Positions 46,187-56,456 of a DNA stretch of 64,000 bases are shown here, piece by piece. A program made the translations under genes and the position numbers. The notes below the pieces were generated by a model, which saw nothing but the letters and a program-made list of their open reading frames with translations, had not been told where the DNA came from and did not search any database. Source of the stretch: Arthrobacter roseus (GTDB taxonomy: Bacteria; Actinomycetota; Actinomycetes; Actinomycetales; Micrococcaceae); contig NZ_JAFBCU010000001.1 in assembly GCF_016907875.1 (NCBI RefSeq), positions 2,418,001 to 2,482,000 on the forward strand, in the 5' to 3' direction. Each line of letters opens with the position of its first letter. The first letter of the stretch is position 1.

Positions 46187-47509
46187 TCAGGCTGGTTGCG
46201 CCGCCGCAGCGGCGCGGGCAGCAGCGGGTAGAGCGTTGATGACCCTCTCCATGGCGGCGTCGTCATGCGCTGCGGAGAGGAACCAGGCCTCGAAGACGGA
46301 AGGAGGCAGGTAGACCCCGGACTCCAGCATGGAGTGGAAGAACGGTGCGTAACGATAAACGTCCTGGGCCTGTGCATCCGCATAGTTATGGACGCCGTGC
46401 GCAGCTGTCCCAAACGCGACGCTGAACAGGTTGCCTGCGCGCTGGATGCTGTGGTTCACCCCGGCCGCTGTCAGGGCGTCCTCGAGTGCGCCTGAGAGTT
46501 CCAGGGACTTGGCGTCGACGTGCTGGTAGACATCGGCGGTCGCAGCAGTCAGCGTGGCTACGCCGGCAGCCATGGCGACGGGGTTTCCAGAAAGAGTCCC
46601 TGCCTGATAAACCGGGCCGGTCGGAGCCAGGAATTCCATGACATCTTTCCGACCGCCAAGGGCAGCGACGGGAAGCCCACCACCGATGACCTTGCCGAAA
46701 GTCAGAAGATCCGGTGCCCATTGCTCCTCCGATCCTGACGCGCCGCCGGTGAGTCCCCAGTACCCGGCGGGGCCGGTGCGGAATCCGGTCAGGACTTCAT
46801 CCATGACGAAGAGTGCACCGTTGGCCCTCGTGATCTCTGATAGTGCCTTGTTGAAACCGTCTCCAGGAGTCACCACGCCCATGTTCGCAGGTGCCGCTTC
46901 GGTGATGACCGCCGCGATCCTGTCCCCATGCTCAGCGAAGGCAGCCTCCACAGCCGCAATATCGTTGTACGGCAGCACTAACGTTTCGGCCGCCGTCGCC
47001 TCGGTGACGCCCGCTGACCCCGGCAGCGCGAGCGTGGCAAGGCCGGACCCGGCCGATGCTAGCAGGCTGTCCAGATGACCGTGATAGCAACCAGCGAACT
47101 TGATGACGAGGTTGCGGCCAGTAAAGCCGCGCGCAAGACGGACAGCCGTCATCGTCGCTTCGGTTCCAGTGGAAACCATCCGAAGCCGCTCCACGGCAGA
47201 TACCCGATTCCTTACCAGCTCTGCGAGATCGGCTTCAGCCGGGGTGGAGGCGCCGAAAGACAGTCCCTTATCGACGGCGCTGTGAACAGCTTCCAGCACG
47301 GCTGGATGCGCATGTCCCAGGAGTGCCGGACCCCATGAGCAGACGAGATCCACGTAATCGCGGCCGTCGGCATCGCTCACGTACGCACCCTTGGCGGAGA
47401 CGATGAAGCGCGGAGTTCCGCCCACGGAGCCGAAGGCGCGTACGGGTGAGTTCACCCCGCCCGGCATAACGTTTTGAGCGCGTGCGAACAGTTCTTCAGA
47501 CGTTGCCAT
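46187..47509 (-). CDS. hemL: Glutamate-1-semialdehyde 2,1-aminomutase HemL
   Basis: 440 residues. PLP aminotransferase fold. N-terminal [19 protein letters not shown], catalytic lysine in [16 protein letters not shown], cofactor region [16 protein letters not shown] and CYHGHLD. It converts glutamate-1-semialdehyde to 5-aminolevulinate, the step after HemA. It is the last gene of the minus-strand heme run, 36 bases downstream of hemB. Confidence 0.95.
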   Translation of the reverse strand: MATSEELFARAQNVMPGGVNSPVRAFGSVGGTPRFIVSAKGAYVSDADGRDYVDLVCSWGPALLGHAHPAVLEAVHSAVDKGLSFGASTPAEADLAELVRNRVSAVERLRMVSTGTEATMTAVRLARGFTGRNLVIKFAGCYHGHLDSLLASAGSGLATLALPGSAGVTEATAAETLVLPYNDIAAVEAAFAEHGDRIAAVITEAAPANMGVVTPGDGFNKALSEITRANGALFVMDEVLTGFRTGPAGYWGLTGGASGSEEQWAPDLLTFGKVIGGGLPVAALGGRKDVMEFLAPTGPVYQAGTLSGNPVAMAAGVATLTAATADVYQHVDAKSLELSGALEDALTAAGVNHSIQRAGNLFSVAFGTAAHGVHNYADAQAQDVYRYAPFFHSMLESGVYLPPSVFEAWFLSAAHDDAAMERVINALPAAARAAAAAQPA

Positions 47510-47545
47510 TGTATTCTTCCGTCGTGGTGGGTAGGTGCTTTTGCG

Positions 47546-48535
47546 TTACGAGCGGTCGCGAAGCCACTGAGCCATTTCGGCCGCCCAATACGTGAGTATG
47601 ATGTTTGCGCCAGCCCGTTTGATGCCGAGAACTGACTCCTCGATGGCGGCTTTGCGATCTATCCAACCGTTAGCGGCTGCCGCCTCGATCATCGCGTACT
47701 CACCCGAGATCTGGTAAGCGGCCACGGGAACCGGCGATATTCTTGCGACGTCCGCCAATATGTCAAGGTAGCTCATGGCTGGTTTGACCATGATGATATC
47801 CGCGCCTTCCTCGAGATCCAGTTCCACCTCGCGCAGGGCTTCGCGTCGGTTGGCGGAGTGCATCTGGTACGTGCGTCTGTCTCCTTTCAGCTGCGAATCA
47901 ACAGCTTCGCGGAAGGGACCATAGAACGCGGATGAATATTTGGCAGCATAAGCGATCTGGCTAACGTCCTGGTGCCCCGCAGCGTCCAGCGCCTGGCGAA
48001 TGACGGCTACCTGACCGTCCATCATTCCGGAGGGGCCAAGCATGTGGGCTCCCGCGTCGGCCTGGGTGACCGCCATCTGCGCATAGATTTCCAGGCTCGC
48101 GTCATTGTCGACGGACCCATCCTCGGCCAACACCCCGCAATGACCATGGTCGGTGAATTCATCCAGACAGACATCGCTCATGATCACCAGGGCGTCACCG
48201 ACTTCGGCGCGAACCGCAGCGATGGCCTTGTTCAGGACGCCGTCGGGGTTAGTGCCCGCCGTACCGCACGCATCCCGCTCCGCCGGGATTCCGAACAGCA
48301 TGATGCCGCCCAATCCAAGTTTGACGGCCTCGGCAGAGGCACGAACGAGGCTGTCCATGGTGTGCTGGACAACCCCTGGCATGGACCCGATGGGGTTCGG
48401 TTCGCTGAGCCCCTCCCGGACAAAGGCTGGAAGAACCAGCTCTGCAGGATCCACACGGTATTCAGCAGTCATTCGGCGCATGGCCGCCGTCGAGCGGAGA
48501 CGGCGTGGACGGTGGTACGGGACAGACATGGTCAT
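47546..48535 (-). CDS. hemB: Porphobilinogen synthase HemB
   Basis: 329 residues. Condenses two 5-aminolevulinates. Schiff-base Lys in [12 protein letters not shown] and Lys in [15 protein letters not shown]. The metal site reads [14 protein letters not shown]: the outer two cysteines of the zinc-type triad are present and the middle one is Asp, a form I recall from Actinobacteria, between the pure zinc and pure magnesium types. The start overlaps the hemD stop by 4 bases. Confidence 0.95.
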   Translation of the reverse strand: MTMSVPYHRPRRLRSTAAMRRMTAEYRVDPAELVLPAFVREGLSEPNPIGSMPGVVQHTMDSLVRASAEAVKLGLGGIMLFGIPAERDACGTAGTNPDGVLNKAIAAVRAEVGDALVIMSDVCLDEFTDHGHCGVLAEDGSVDNDASLEIYAQMAVTQADAGAHMLGPSGMMDGQVAVIRQALDAAGHQDVSQIAYAAKYSSAFYGPFREAVDSQLKGDRRTYQMHSANRREALREVELDLEEGADIIMVKPAMSYLDILADVARISPVPVAAYQISGEYAMIEAAAANGWIDRKAAIEESVLGIKRAGANIILTYWAAEMAQWLRDRS

Positions 48536-49446
48536 CTCGAATCTGTTGATAGACGGCCGGCTGAAATCAACGCTGCGGCAATACCGGCTGGACTTGGTTC
48601 GCTGGCGACGGCACTGACCGGAACACCGACGAGCGCCGCCTCAGCAGCCGTGATCTCTCCAATGGCGATCATCAGCAGGCGTTCCGGCAACTTTCCCGCG
48701 ATTAGTGCTACCCGCCGGGTAACGCTGGGGGACGTGAGGATCACGGCGTCAATATTTCCAGCGTGAAGCGCTGTACGGAACGCATCCACGGTGAGAGCTG
48801 GCGGCAGCGAGGATGACCGACCAGGGCCCCCAGTTTCCGCCAACTGTTCACTAATTTTCAGCTCGTCAACGGCGGGATAGTCGACCGTCCGGTAAGCGAT
48901 AACGGGCAGGACCTGCCAGCCCCGCTCTGTGATCCCGGCTGCCACCGTAGCGGAAGCGATGTCGGCTTGTGGGACAAGCACACGATTACTAATGCCCGAC
49001 CCCGCCGGAACCGCCTCCGGCAACGGCCAGTTCTTGACGAGCGATCGACCGGATTGTTCACCGGCGGGCACAAAATGAACGGCTATGCCCTCGGCCACCA
49101 GTGCATCTCGGGTCGTGTTGCCCACGGCTGCGACACGGGTGACGGCTGGAATCATGAGCGCAAGCTGACGTCCCATAGACCGAGCCCGCTGCTTCAGTGC
49201 ACGAATCGTTGTGGTGCTCGTGATAACGAGCCAGGCAAAACGGCCCTCACTGAGCAGAGCAAGGCACTGGTCCAGATCGGAGGTATCCGATGGGAACTCA
49301 AAATCGATGAGTGGGACCAGCTGAGGAATAGCTCCCTCTGCCTCCAGACCCCGAACCATGGCCGCCGCCCGATCCGGTGCCCGTGGAATCATGACCCGCA
49401 TTCCCTGAAGTGGGCCGGCGGACGGTTGATTCTTGCTGCGGATCAC
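48532..49446 (-). CDS. hemD: Uroporphyrinogen-III synthase HemD
   Basis: 304 residues, somewhat longer than the usual 250-270. The two-lobe HemD fold has [21 protein letters not shown] at the start, [23 protein letters not shown] type hinge and [10 protein letters not shown] near the C-terminal active-site region. HemD is poorly conserved, so the operon position between hemC and hemB carries much of the support. It lies 3 bases from the hemC stop and overlaps hemB by 4 bases. Confidence 0.88.
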   Translation of the reverse strand: MIRSKNQPSAGPLQGMRVMIPRAPDRAAAMVRGLEAEGAIPQLVPLIDFEFPSDTSDLDQCLALLSEGRFAWLVITSTTTIRALKQRARSMGRQLALMIPAVTRVAAVGNTTRDALVAEGIAVHFVPAGEQSGRSLVKNWPLPEAVPAGSGISNRVLVPQADIASATVAAGITERGWQVLPVIAYRTVDYPAVDELKISEQLAETGGPGRSSSLPPALTVDAFRTALHAGNIDAVILTSPSVTRRVALIAGKLPERLLMIAIGEITAAEAALVGVPVSAVASEPSPAGIAAALISAGRLSTDSR

Positions 49447-49449
49447 TGT

Positions 49450-50421
49450 TCATGCCTCCGGCAGGCTGGTCAGTTCTCCCGCGCCCTCGGCGAGTAACTG
49501 TTCCGCAACTGCGATACCAAGGGACAGAGCCTGACCGACCTGATGACTTTCAGCGTCTACGGTGCGGCTCACGCGAACGGAACGTTTGCCATCATCACTG
49601 CAAACCACTGCTTCCAGCGTCAAGTGCCCATCTTTCGCCTGTGCCAGGGCTCCGATAGGGGCGCTGCAGCCGGCCTCGAGCCTCGCCAGAAGCGATCTCT
49701 CCGCAGTGACGCACAGCCTGGTGGCGGCGTCGTCGTACTCTTTCATGGCCGAAGCCACAGTTCCGCTGGACGCATCAGCTTCCCGACATTCAACCGCCAG
49801 CGCACCCTGCCCGGGTGCTGGAAGCATGATGGATGGATTCAGCAATTCCGTCACCACCTCAAGCCTTCCCAGCCGTTGCAGACCAGCGGCGGCCAGTACG
49901 ACGGCGTCCAGGTCGCCGAACTTTCCATCAACGATTTTGCCCTCGGACATACCCCGAACCCGGTTGAGCCGTGTTCCCACGTTGCCCCGGATGTCGACGA
50001 CGTCCAGATCTGCCCGGGCCAAACGCAGTTGGGCAGCGCGGCGCGGCGACCCGGTGCCAACTCGTGCACCGATGGGCAGTGCTTCCAAGGTCAGCGAGTC
50101 CCGTGCACAGAGTGCGTCACGATAGTCTGCCCGTGACGGAATCGAAGCCAGCGATAATCCTGGCTCCGCCCACGTGGGTAGATCCTTGAGTGAATGCACC
50201 GCGACGTCGCATGTCTCAGCCAGAAGTGCCTCACGCAGGGCGGCAACAAAGACCCCGGTGCCACCGATCTGCGCCAGCGATCCCTTGAGGATGTCTCCCT
50301 CGGTTTTGATGCGCACCAGTTCCACGGCGAAGCTGCCCAGCTCGGCCAGCGCCTCGGCCACCGTGGTGGTCTGGGTAACAGCGAGCGCGCTCCCGCGCGT
50401 TCCGATGCGGACGGGTGTCAC
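49450..50421 (-). CDS. hemC: Porphobilinogen deaminase HemC
   Basis: 323 residues from GTG 50421, which shares its G with the TAG stop of hemH; a longer frame to 50526 lies inside hemH and is not credible. RIGTRGSALAVTQT is the family opening, and the cofactor Cys that holds the dipyrromethane is in LEAGCSAPIGALA. Polymerises four porphobilinogens to hydroxymethylbilane. The tight TAGTG join suggests translation is coupled to hemH. Confidence 0.95.
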   Translation of the reverse strand: MTPVRIGTRGSALAVTQTTTVAEALAELGSFAVELVRIKTEGDILKGSLAQIGGTGVFVAALREALLAETCDVAVHSLKDLPTWAEPGLSLASIPSRADYRDALCARDSLTLEALPIGARVGTGSPRRAAQLRLARADLDVVDIRGNVGTRLNRVRGMSEGKIVDGKFGDLDAVVLAAAGLQRLGRLEVVTELLNPSIMLPAPGQGALAVECREADASSGTVASAMKEYDDAATRLCVTAERSLLARLEAGCSAPIGALAQAKDGHLTLEAVVCSDDGKRSVRVSRTVDAESHQVGQALSLGIAVAEQLLAEGAGELTSLPEA

Positions 50422-51620
50422 TACTGCGGCACTCCAACTGTTGAGTCTGCTCCGGCCACGGTGGGCTTGCGCGTTCCGTCGCGCATGATCTTGACGCAGC
50501 ACTCGGGCCGGCAGACATCGAACCATGGTGGGATGCCGGTTGTGGCAGCGCGCCCCTCGATATGGTGATCCACTGTGCGTTCACAGATCATATCCACGAG
50601 TCCTGCGACAAATTTTGTATGAGTGCCCGGGGTGGGCGCCCGAAACGCAGCAAGACCCAGCTTTTGGCACGTTTCCATGGCCTCAGTGTCCAGGTCCCAG
50701 AGAACTTCCATGTGATCGCTGACGAAGCCCAGAGGCACGATGACGACTCCACTGGTTTTGCCCTCGGCCGCGAGGTGTTCCAGCGCCTCATTGATGTCCG
50801 GTTCCAGCCACGGTACCTGGGGTGCGCCAGAGCGTGACTGGTAAACAAGGGACCAGTTCAGGCCAGCGGCTTCCGGGATGCTGTCCATGATGGTTTGAGC
50901 TGCAGCCAGATGCTGGGCGCTGTAAGCATCGCCCTCGAAGGAGCTTGAGCCGTCCTCCTGCCGCGGTCCAGCGGCTTCGGCATCCGAGGTGGGAATGGAG
51001 TGAGTGGCGAACATAATGTGGATTCCGGCAGCGCCTTCTTCACTCTTCTCCGCGAGCTGGCGGCGGACGTCAGCCAGGCCCTCGGCCGTTCCCTCGATGA
51101 ACGGCTCAACAAAGCCGGGGTGGTTGAAATATTGCCGGACTTTGTCCACTTCGAGCTTGCCTTCAAGGCCGGTCTCCACCAGTGCTACACCGAGATCTTC
51201 CCGATACTGGCGGCAGCTCGAATAACAGGAATAGGCGCTGGTGGTGACGGTCAGAACCCGGCGGTGGCCGGCGTCGTACGCTTCCTGGAGCGTTTCACCG
51301 ATGAAGGGCGCCCAGTTCCGGTTGCCCCAAAATACTGGCAAGTCGATTCCTCGGTTGCCCAGCTCAGTCTCCATAGCAGCCTTCAATGCTCGGTTCTGTG
51401 CATTGATAGGGCTGATTCCACCGTTGGCGCGGTAGTGCTGAGAAACCTCTTCCAAACGCTCATCCGGTATCCCCCGACCACGGGTGACATTGCGGAGGAA
51501 TGGGATGACATCTTCCTGCCCTTCAGGGCCACCAAAGGATGCGAGCACGATGGCGTCGTAGTCCTTAGGAGCCATCCGGCCGTTTTCGTCATAGCCTTCG
51601 CGGGGGTCAAAACTGTTCAT
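50421..51620 (-). CDS. cpfC: Coproporphyrin ferrochelatase (HemH/CpfC)
   Basis: 399 residues. SFGGPEGQEDVIPFLRNVTRG is the family opening and THSIP holds the catalytic histidine. In Actinobacteria this enzyme inserts iron into coproporphyrin III, because ChdC and CgoX are its neighbours. C-terminal cysteines lie in PPWFDVCRPECCVKIM, a pattern compatible with the 2Fe-2S cluster of actinobacterial ferrochelatases. Its last 40 residues are a short tail beyond the fold. The start at 51620 overlaps the ChdC stop by 4 bases. Confidence 0.93.
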   Translation of the reverse strand: MNSFDPREGYDENGRMAPKDYDAIVLASFGGPEGQEDVIPFLRNVTRGRGIPDERLEEVSQHYRANGGISPINAQNRALKAAMETELGNRGIDLPVFWGNRNWAPFIGETLQEAYDAGHRRVLTVTTSAYSCYSSCRQYREDLGVALVETGLEGKLEVDKVRQYFNHPGFVEPFIEGTAEGLADVRRQLAEKSEEGAAGIHIMFATHSIPTSDAEAAGPRQEDGSSSFEGDAYSAQHLAAAQTIMDSIPEAAGLNWSLVYQSRSGAPQVPWLEPDINEALEHLAAEGKTSGVVIVPLGFVSDHMEVLWDLDTEAMETCQKLGLAAFRAPTPGTHTKFVAGLVDMICERTVDHHIEGRAATTGIPPWFDVCRPECCVKIMRDGTRKPTVAGADSTVGVPQ

Positions 51621-52315
51621 CGGAGGACCTCCAGGGTTTCTTGTGGGGTAATTCGGCGGCCAGTGTAGAAGGGAACTTCTTCACGGACGTGATTGCGGGC
51701 GTCTGCTCCGCGGAGGTGACGCATGAGATCAACCAGATCAACCAGTTGAGGAGCTTCAAGTGCAAGCAACCATTCCCAGTCGCCCAGCGCAAAGGAAGGA
51801 ACGGTGTTGGTCAGGACTTGGCGATAGTCGATGCCCATCATGCCGTGGCCGCGCAGCATCCGGGAGCGGTCTTCCGCCGGAAGCAGGTACCACTCGTAGG
51901 AGCGGACAAATGGGTAGACGCAAACCCAAGCCTCTGGATCCACCCCACGGGTAAAGGCTGGTGAATGGTCCTTGGCGAACTCGGCGGCGCGGTGGACGCC
52001 CATGGCCGACCAGGCGACGTCGGTTCCGGAGAACATCTGTGTCCGGCGGATCTGGCGAACCGCGGCTTGCAGGGCCTCCGCGCGGGGCCCGTGGAGCCAG
52101 AACATGACGTCCGCGTCTGCGCGCAGAGCGGAAACGTCGTAGATGCCGCGGACCGTGATGTCCGGCATGTCTGACAGGAGCTGTTCGAGTTCAGGAACTG
52201 ACTGCGTGTCTGGAACCGGGTTGCCCGGCGACCTCTTGAACACGGTCCACAAGGTGAAGAAGAGCTCTTCTTCGGCTGCGGGAACTGCGGGATTCGTTTC
52301 AGCGCTTGTCGTCAT
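51617..52315 (-). CDS. chdC: Coproheme decarboxylase ChdC (HemQ)
   Basis: 232 residues from ATG 52315 (MTTSAETN); ATG 52342 adds 9 residues. The chlorite dismutase-like fold has FFTLWTVFKR, VRGIYDVSALRADADVMFWL, and YPFVRSYEWYLLP, which holds the catalytic Tyr of actinobacterial ChdC. It turns Fe-coproporphyrin III into heme b. The gene lies behind a 15-base-pair hairpin that separates it from hemY, and directly precedes cpfC. Confidence 0.93.
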   Translation of the reverse strand: MTTSAETNPAVPAAEEELFFTLWTVFKRSPGNPVPDTQSVPELEQLLSDMPDITVRGIYDVSALRADADVMFWLHGPRAEALQAAVRQIRRTQMFSGTDVAWSAMGVHRAAEFAKDHSPAFTRGVDPEAWVCVYPFVRSYEWYLLPAEDRSRMLRGHGMMGIDYRQVLTNTVPSFALGDWEWLLALEAPQLVDLVDLMRHLRGADARNHVREEVPFYTGRRITPQETLEVLR

Positions 52316-52351
52316 GTATAACAGTCTGCCCCTTGGTCGCATCCGAGGGAA

Positions 52352-52386
52352 ATTGGCGACTTCTACATCAGGTAGAAGTCGCCAAT
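52352..52386 (-). terminator. Long intercistronic hairpin between hemY and chdC
   Basis: Perfect 15-base inverted repeat (52352-52366 and 52372-52386) with a 5-base loop. On the - strand it is followed by TTCCCTCGG; on the + strand a TTTTT run follows at 52393-52397. The direction of the T run opposes the genes, so it may work as an RNA processing or stability site, or as a weak attenuator within the heme run. Confidence 0.6.
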
Positions 52387-52404
52387 CTCACATTTTTCTG
52401 GTCT

Positions 52405-53886
52405 TCAAGCCGTTGGAGGATGCGCGTGCGCTAGCTTTCGCATCCGGGCCCGCGTATCCCCGATGACCGCTGCGAGCCCTGTCCCGGAAAGCCATGCTCC
52501 AACAACTTCGAGCCCATTTTCGCTGGCGACCGATGCCCGGATTCTGGCAACTCGGTCCCGATGGCCGACTGCCGCTGCGGGAAGGGCTCCGATCCAGCGA
52601 ACCACATCCCAACCGACCACGTCCTCAGCTCCGATGCGAATGCCGAGCAGGACGCCGGCGTCGGCGAGCGCTTGCTCATAAAGCTTTTCATCAGACCACA
52701 TTTCCGGACGGTCCTCCCCCTGTGGCTCGGCGCGGCCGTACGACAGCCGCAGTACGTGACCGCCAGGGCCCGTTGTCTCGGAGAGCCACTGCCACTTCGC
52801 CGTTGCATGGGTCAGGGCTTTCGCCACCACGGGCGAACCGTTCTGAGCTTTCACCCCGGGAGCCACCAGCACACCTGTCCCGCGTGGATTGACGTCCAGC
52901 TCCGGGAGGTCCACGACGAGAGTGACCAGCGCAACGCCGGCACCCGGGGTGGGCGTCTCCTCCTTCAACTGGAGGACACTCTCACCTAGCAGGCCCACAG
53001 CGGTGGGGCCATCGGTGGCCATGACCAGCACATCAGCAGTGAACTCAGCACCGTCTGACAGCACAGCCCAGCGGGCACCGGAGGATTCGCCTGATTCGCG
53101 GATGCCCGTCACTCGAGTATCGGCGAGGAGGCGCACCCCACCGCCGCGCAGGGTGTCGATCAGCGCCGTCGTCAACCGATTCATGCCCCCGGCGAGCCCG
53201 CCGACAGCGGAACCCGCGGGCGCATCGGCACGGATCGAGGCGACGGCGGCGCCCAGAGACCCGTGTTTGGCCATGGCGGCACGGAGCCCCGGGGCGACGA
53301 CGTCGACATCCAGAACTGAGGGATCGGAGGAAAACACTCCGGCAGCTATGGGGGTGACCAGCCGCTTCAGAACCTGGTCTCCCATCCGTTCCTGGACTAC
53401 TTCTGCCAGGCTGACGCGATCACGTTTCACCAGGGAACCGAGCGGCATCACCTTATCCAGCGCCGCCCGCACGGCCGCAGCGTTGCCGATGGCGCGAACG
53501 ACGTCGGGCTCCCTGGGGTTTGCTGGAATCCCAAGAATGCCCGTGGAGGGAAGCGGTTGGGCTGACGCGCCAGGATCTGAACCGGGTAATTGGAGCCACG
53601 CCCCACGTTGGGCCGGATAGACAATGTCCTGCCAGAGCCCCAGCTCCGCGGCGAGGTCAGCCACGGCCTTACTGCGCGTGGAAAAAGAATCGGCACCGGC
53701 ATCGAGTGTCAAGCCCGCCACCTCGTGGCTCGTGACGCAGCCCCCGAAATGCGGGGACGCCTCCAGAATCGTCACCGTGAACCCGTGCTGCCGCAGGTCA
53801 TGGGCAGCCGTCAACCCCGCGATTCCTCCGCCGACGACGACCGCGGAAGGGGTGATATCTGCTTCCGGTTGGTGGCGGGCGTTCAT
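52405..53886 (-). CDS. cgoX: Coproporphyrinogen III oxidase, CgoX/HemY type
   Basis: 493 residues. FAD-binding Rossmann motif VVVGGGIAGLTAAHDLR near the N terminus, then LDAGADSFSTRSKAV, and VFSSDPSVLDVDVVAPGLR in the substrate domain. The C-terminal fold has GAWLSGTGLAAVIGDTR. In Gram-positive bacteria this enzyme oxidises coproporphyrinogen III rather than protoporphyrinogen IX. It overlaps the hemE stop by 4 bases. The context of cpfC and chdC supports the coproporphyrin route. Confidence 0.92.
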   Translation of the reverse strand: MNARHQPEADITPSAVVVGGGIAGLTAAHDLRQHGFTVTILEASPHFGGCVTSHEVAGLTLDAGADSFSTRSKAVADLAAELGLWQDIVYPAQRGAWLQLPGSDPGASAQPLPSTGILGIPANPREPDVVRAIGNAAAVRAALDKVMPLGSLVKRDRVSLAEVVQERMGDQVLKRLVTPIAAGVFSSDPSVLDVDVVAPGLRAAMAKHGSLGAAVASIRADAPAGSAVGGLAGGMNRLTTALIDTLRGGGVRLLADTRVTGIRESGESSGARWAVLSDGAEFTADVLVMATDGPTAVGLLGESVLQLKEETPTPGAGVALVTLVVDLPELDVNPRGTGVLVAPGVKAQNGSPVVAKALTHATAKWQWLSETTGPGGHVLRLSYGRAEPQGEDRPEMWSDEKLYEQALADAGVLLGIRIGAEDVVGWDVVRWIGALPAAAVGHRDRVARIRASVASENGLEVVGAWLSGTGLAAVIGDTRARMRKLAHAHPPTA

Positions 53887-54950
53887 GCCGGCAACTCAAC
53901 GGAGTGGATCAGTTCCACCACCCTGGTCAGGACCTCCGGATCAGTGTCCGGCGGCACACCGTGTCCCAGGTTCACCACGTGAGCGGGAGCGGCGCTTCCC
54001 GCGGCAAGTACCTCCCGGACGTGAGCTTCCAGAACCGGCCACGGAGTGGACAACATGGCCGGATCAATATTTCCTTGAAGCACCGTTGAACCGCCGAGCC
54101 TGCGGTTGGCTTCATCCAGTGGCAACCGGTAGTCAACTCCGACGACGTCCACCCCGACGTCACGCATGGCCAGAAGCAGCTCCGAAGTTCCCGTCCCGAA
54201 GTGAATCAACGGCGCGCCGGTGTCACGGACGTGGTCCAGGGCCCGGACTGACGCGGGAGCTACGAACGTCGAGTAATCGAACAGGCTCAGCGACCCGGCC
54301 CACGAATCGAAGAGCTGCGCGGCGCTCGCTCCTGCTTCAACCTGCGCCCGGAGGAACCTGCCGGAGGCATCCGCCGCCCAGTCCGTGAGGGCCCGCCACG
54401 TCTCTGGGTCAGCGTGCATCATGGTGCGTGGCCCCAGATGGTCTCGAGACGGCTTCCCCTCCACCATGTAGGCCGCCAGAGTGAACGGTGCGCCGGCGAA
54501 CCCGACGAGCGGAGTGCTTCCGAGTTCTGCGACGACAAGACGAACGGCTTCACGGATGGGGTCCAGCGACGCGTCATCGAGGCGGGGAAGTGCCGCCACG
54601 TCTTCGGCGGTGCGCACAGGGCGCCCCAGGACCGGCCCAACGCCAGGGACGATATCAACGTCGATGCCGGCGAGCTTCAGTGGAATGACGATGTCAGAGA
54701 AGAAGATACCGGCGTCGACGTCATGTCTCCTGACGGGCTGAAGCGTAATCTCCGCCGCGAGCGCAGGATCAAGGCAGGCTTCGAGCATCTCGGTTCCCTT
54801 CCGGACAACCTTGTACTCGGGCAGTGAACGGCCAGCCTGACGCATGAACCATACGGGCCTACGTTCCGGCTTTCCTCCGCGGTAAGCGGTGATCAGGGGT
54901 GATCCGGAGGTGCGTCCATCCATCAATGGGTGCGAAGCGCTAAGAGTCAT
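53883..54950 (-). CDS. hemE: Uroporphyrinogen decarboxylase HemE
   Basis: 355 residues from ATG 54950 (MTLSASHPLMDG), with GGGGAG about 9 bases upstream; a longer frame to 55040 is open but has no homologous look. RRPVWFMRQAGRSLPEY is the hallmark N-terminal motif; GFAGAPFTLAAYMVEG and HFGTGTSELLLAM are also typical. Converts uroporphyrinogen III to coproporphyrinogen III. It heads the minus-strand heme run, divergent from hemA across a 146-base gap which must hold both promoters. Confidence 0.95.
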   Translation of the reverse strand: MTLSASHPLMDGRTSGSPLITAYRGGKPERRPVWFMRQAGRSLPEYKVVRKGTEMLEACLDPALAAEITLQPVRRHDVDAGIFFSDIVIPLKLAGIDVDIVPGVGPVLGRPVRTAEDVAALPRLDDASLDPIREAVRLVVAELGSTPLVGFAGAPFTLAAYMVEGKPSRDHLGPRTMMHADPETWRALTDWAADASGRFLRAQVEAGASAAQLFDSWAGSLSLFDYSTFVAPASVRALDHVRDTGAPLIHFGTGTSELLLAMRDVGVDVVGVDYRLPLDEANRRLGGSTVLQGNIDPAMLSTPWPVLEAHVREVLAAGSAAPAHVVNLGHGVPPDTDPEVLTRVVELIHSVELPA

Positions 54951-55096
54951 GGTCCGATTCTCCCCAATATCGACGTCAATAGATAACGCCCCGTCCGCGC
55001 GCCGTTCTGTGGTGTCATGAATCACCCCCAAAACAGCCAAAAATAAGGGTGACCTATTCGTCGTCGTCGGCCTGCTTTCGTTACCATGGACGTACT

Positions 55097-56443
55097 GTGG
55101 TTCTCTTTTCGCTCGTCGCGACGCACTCTGATGTGGACCTGGAAACAGTTGCCAGAATGAGCAACGGATCCTCCCAGGTCGCTATTTCTGTGCTCAATGG
55201 CGCTCACCCCGGCTCAGCGGCCACGGTTTCCGGAACAGTGGTTCTGGCCACCTGCAACCGGTACGAACTCTACTGCGAGGCTCCTTCTGCCGCCGATGTG
55301 GAAGCCGCCCGTGCGTCAGTCATCGCAGAGATCAGCGCCCAGTCCAGTCTTCCGGAAAGCTACGTCTCCCGGTCGTTTTCAACACGGACCGGCGAGGACG
55401 TAGCCCAGCACCTGTTTGCCGTGAGTTCCGGGCTCGATTCAGCTGTTGTTGGCGAACGTGAAATCGCGGGCCAGGTTCGCCGGGCACTCATCAACGCTCA
55501 GGAGAGCCAGACCGCCAGCGGACCCCTTGTACGTCTTTTTGAGGCTGCATCTCGCACGGCCAAGGAAGTGGGTTCCCGGACGGCTCTGGGCAGTAGAGGG
55601 CTGTCTATTGTTTCCGTTGCGCTGGATCTGGCCACGGACATTTCGGTTTCGCGGGACTGGTCCGCCACGAAGGTCGTCGTCTTCGGGACTGGCGCCTATG
55701 CCGGAGCAACCCTGTCCTTGCTGCAAGAACGCGACTGCGCCGATGTTTCCGTCTACTCTTCATCAGGCCGTGCCGAATCTTTCACTGCCACACGCGGCGG
55801 AGTGCCCCTGGATGCCGGCACACTTCTCGGCAGCCTGGCTGAGGCCGACGTCGTGATTGGCTGTAGCGGAAGTGACAACCAGGTGAGCGCAGAAGACGTC
55901 CAGCGGGTACGGCCCACGGGGTCCAAACCGCTCATCATCGTCGATCTTGCATTGACTCATGACTTTGATCCAGGCGTGGCTGCACTGAAGAACGTAGAAC
56001 TCATCACGTTGGAATCGGTGCGAATGGCAGCTCCCGAGGAACAGGCTGAATCGTTGAAGGAGGCCCGCCGCATAGTGGTGGAATCTGCAGCCGAGTTCAA
56101 TACGCAGCTCCATGCGCGCACCATGGACGCTTCCATCGTCGCCTTGCGCAAACACACGACGTCCGTCCTTGATTCAGAGATAGCTAGGGTACGCGCACAG
56201 CACGGTTGTACAGCCGCCGCCGAACAGGTGGAGTTCGCGCTGCGTCGCATGGTACGTCAGTTGCTACACGTCCCCACGGTACGCGCTCGGGAACTTGCTG
56301 CCGAGGGTCGCCAGGATGATTACATCTCTGCGTTGGAGGCCCTTTACGGCATAGCTGTGGACCAGCCAGTCGCTCGGGGTGGCAGAGCCGTCTCAGGTGG
56401 CTATGAAGCAACGGACGCAGATGGCCGCACGGCCAGCGCCTAA
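55097..56443 (+). CDS. hemA: Glutamyl-tRNA reductase HemA
   Basis: 448 residues from GTG 55097 ([12 protein letters not shown], the common actinobacterial opening); the frame back to 55049 is not supported. Catalytic Cys53 in [10 protein letters not shown], then [20 protein letters not shown] and the NADPH domain [18 protein letters not shown] (with Gly-Gly-less motif GTGAYAG). The dimerisation helix follows to about residue 410. First committed step of tetrapyrrole synthesis. It converges with the MoeZ gene, 13 bases apart. Confidence 0.94.
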   Translation: MVLFSLVATHSDVDLETVARMSNGSSQVAISVLNGAHPGSAATVSGTVVLATCNRYELYCEAPSAADVEAARASVIAEISAQSSLPESYVSRSFSTRTGEDVAQHLFAVSSGLDSAVVGEREIAGQVRRALINAQESQTASGPLVRLFEAASRTAKEVGSRTALGSRGLSIVSVALDLATDISVSRDWSATKVVVFGTGAYAGATLSLLQERDCADVSVYSSSGRAESFTATRGGVPLDAGTLLGSLAEADVVIGCSGSDNQVSAEDVQRVRPTGSKPLIIVDLALTHDFDPGVAALKNVELITLESVRMAAPEEQAESLKEARRIVVESAAEFNTQLHARTMDASIVALRKHTTSVLDSEIARVRAQHGCTAAAEQVEFALRRMVRQLLHVPTVRARELAAEGRQDDYISALEALYGIAVDQPVARGGRAVSGGYEATDADGRTASA

Positions 56444-56456
56444 CTAATTCAGGGCA

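Noticed and set aside
50422-50526. 5' extension of hemC
   Set aside because: Lies in the hemH coding end; GTG 50421 gives the conserved family N terminus.
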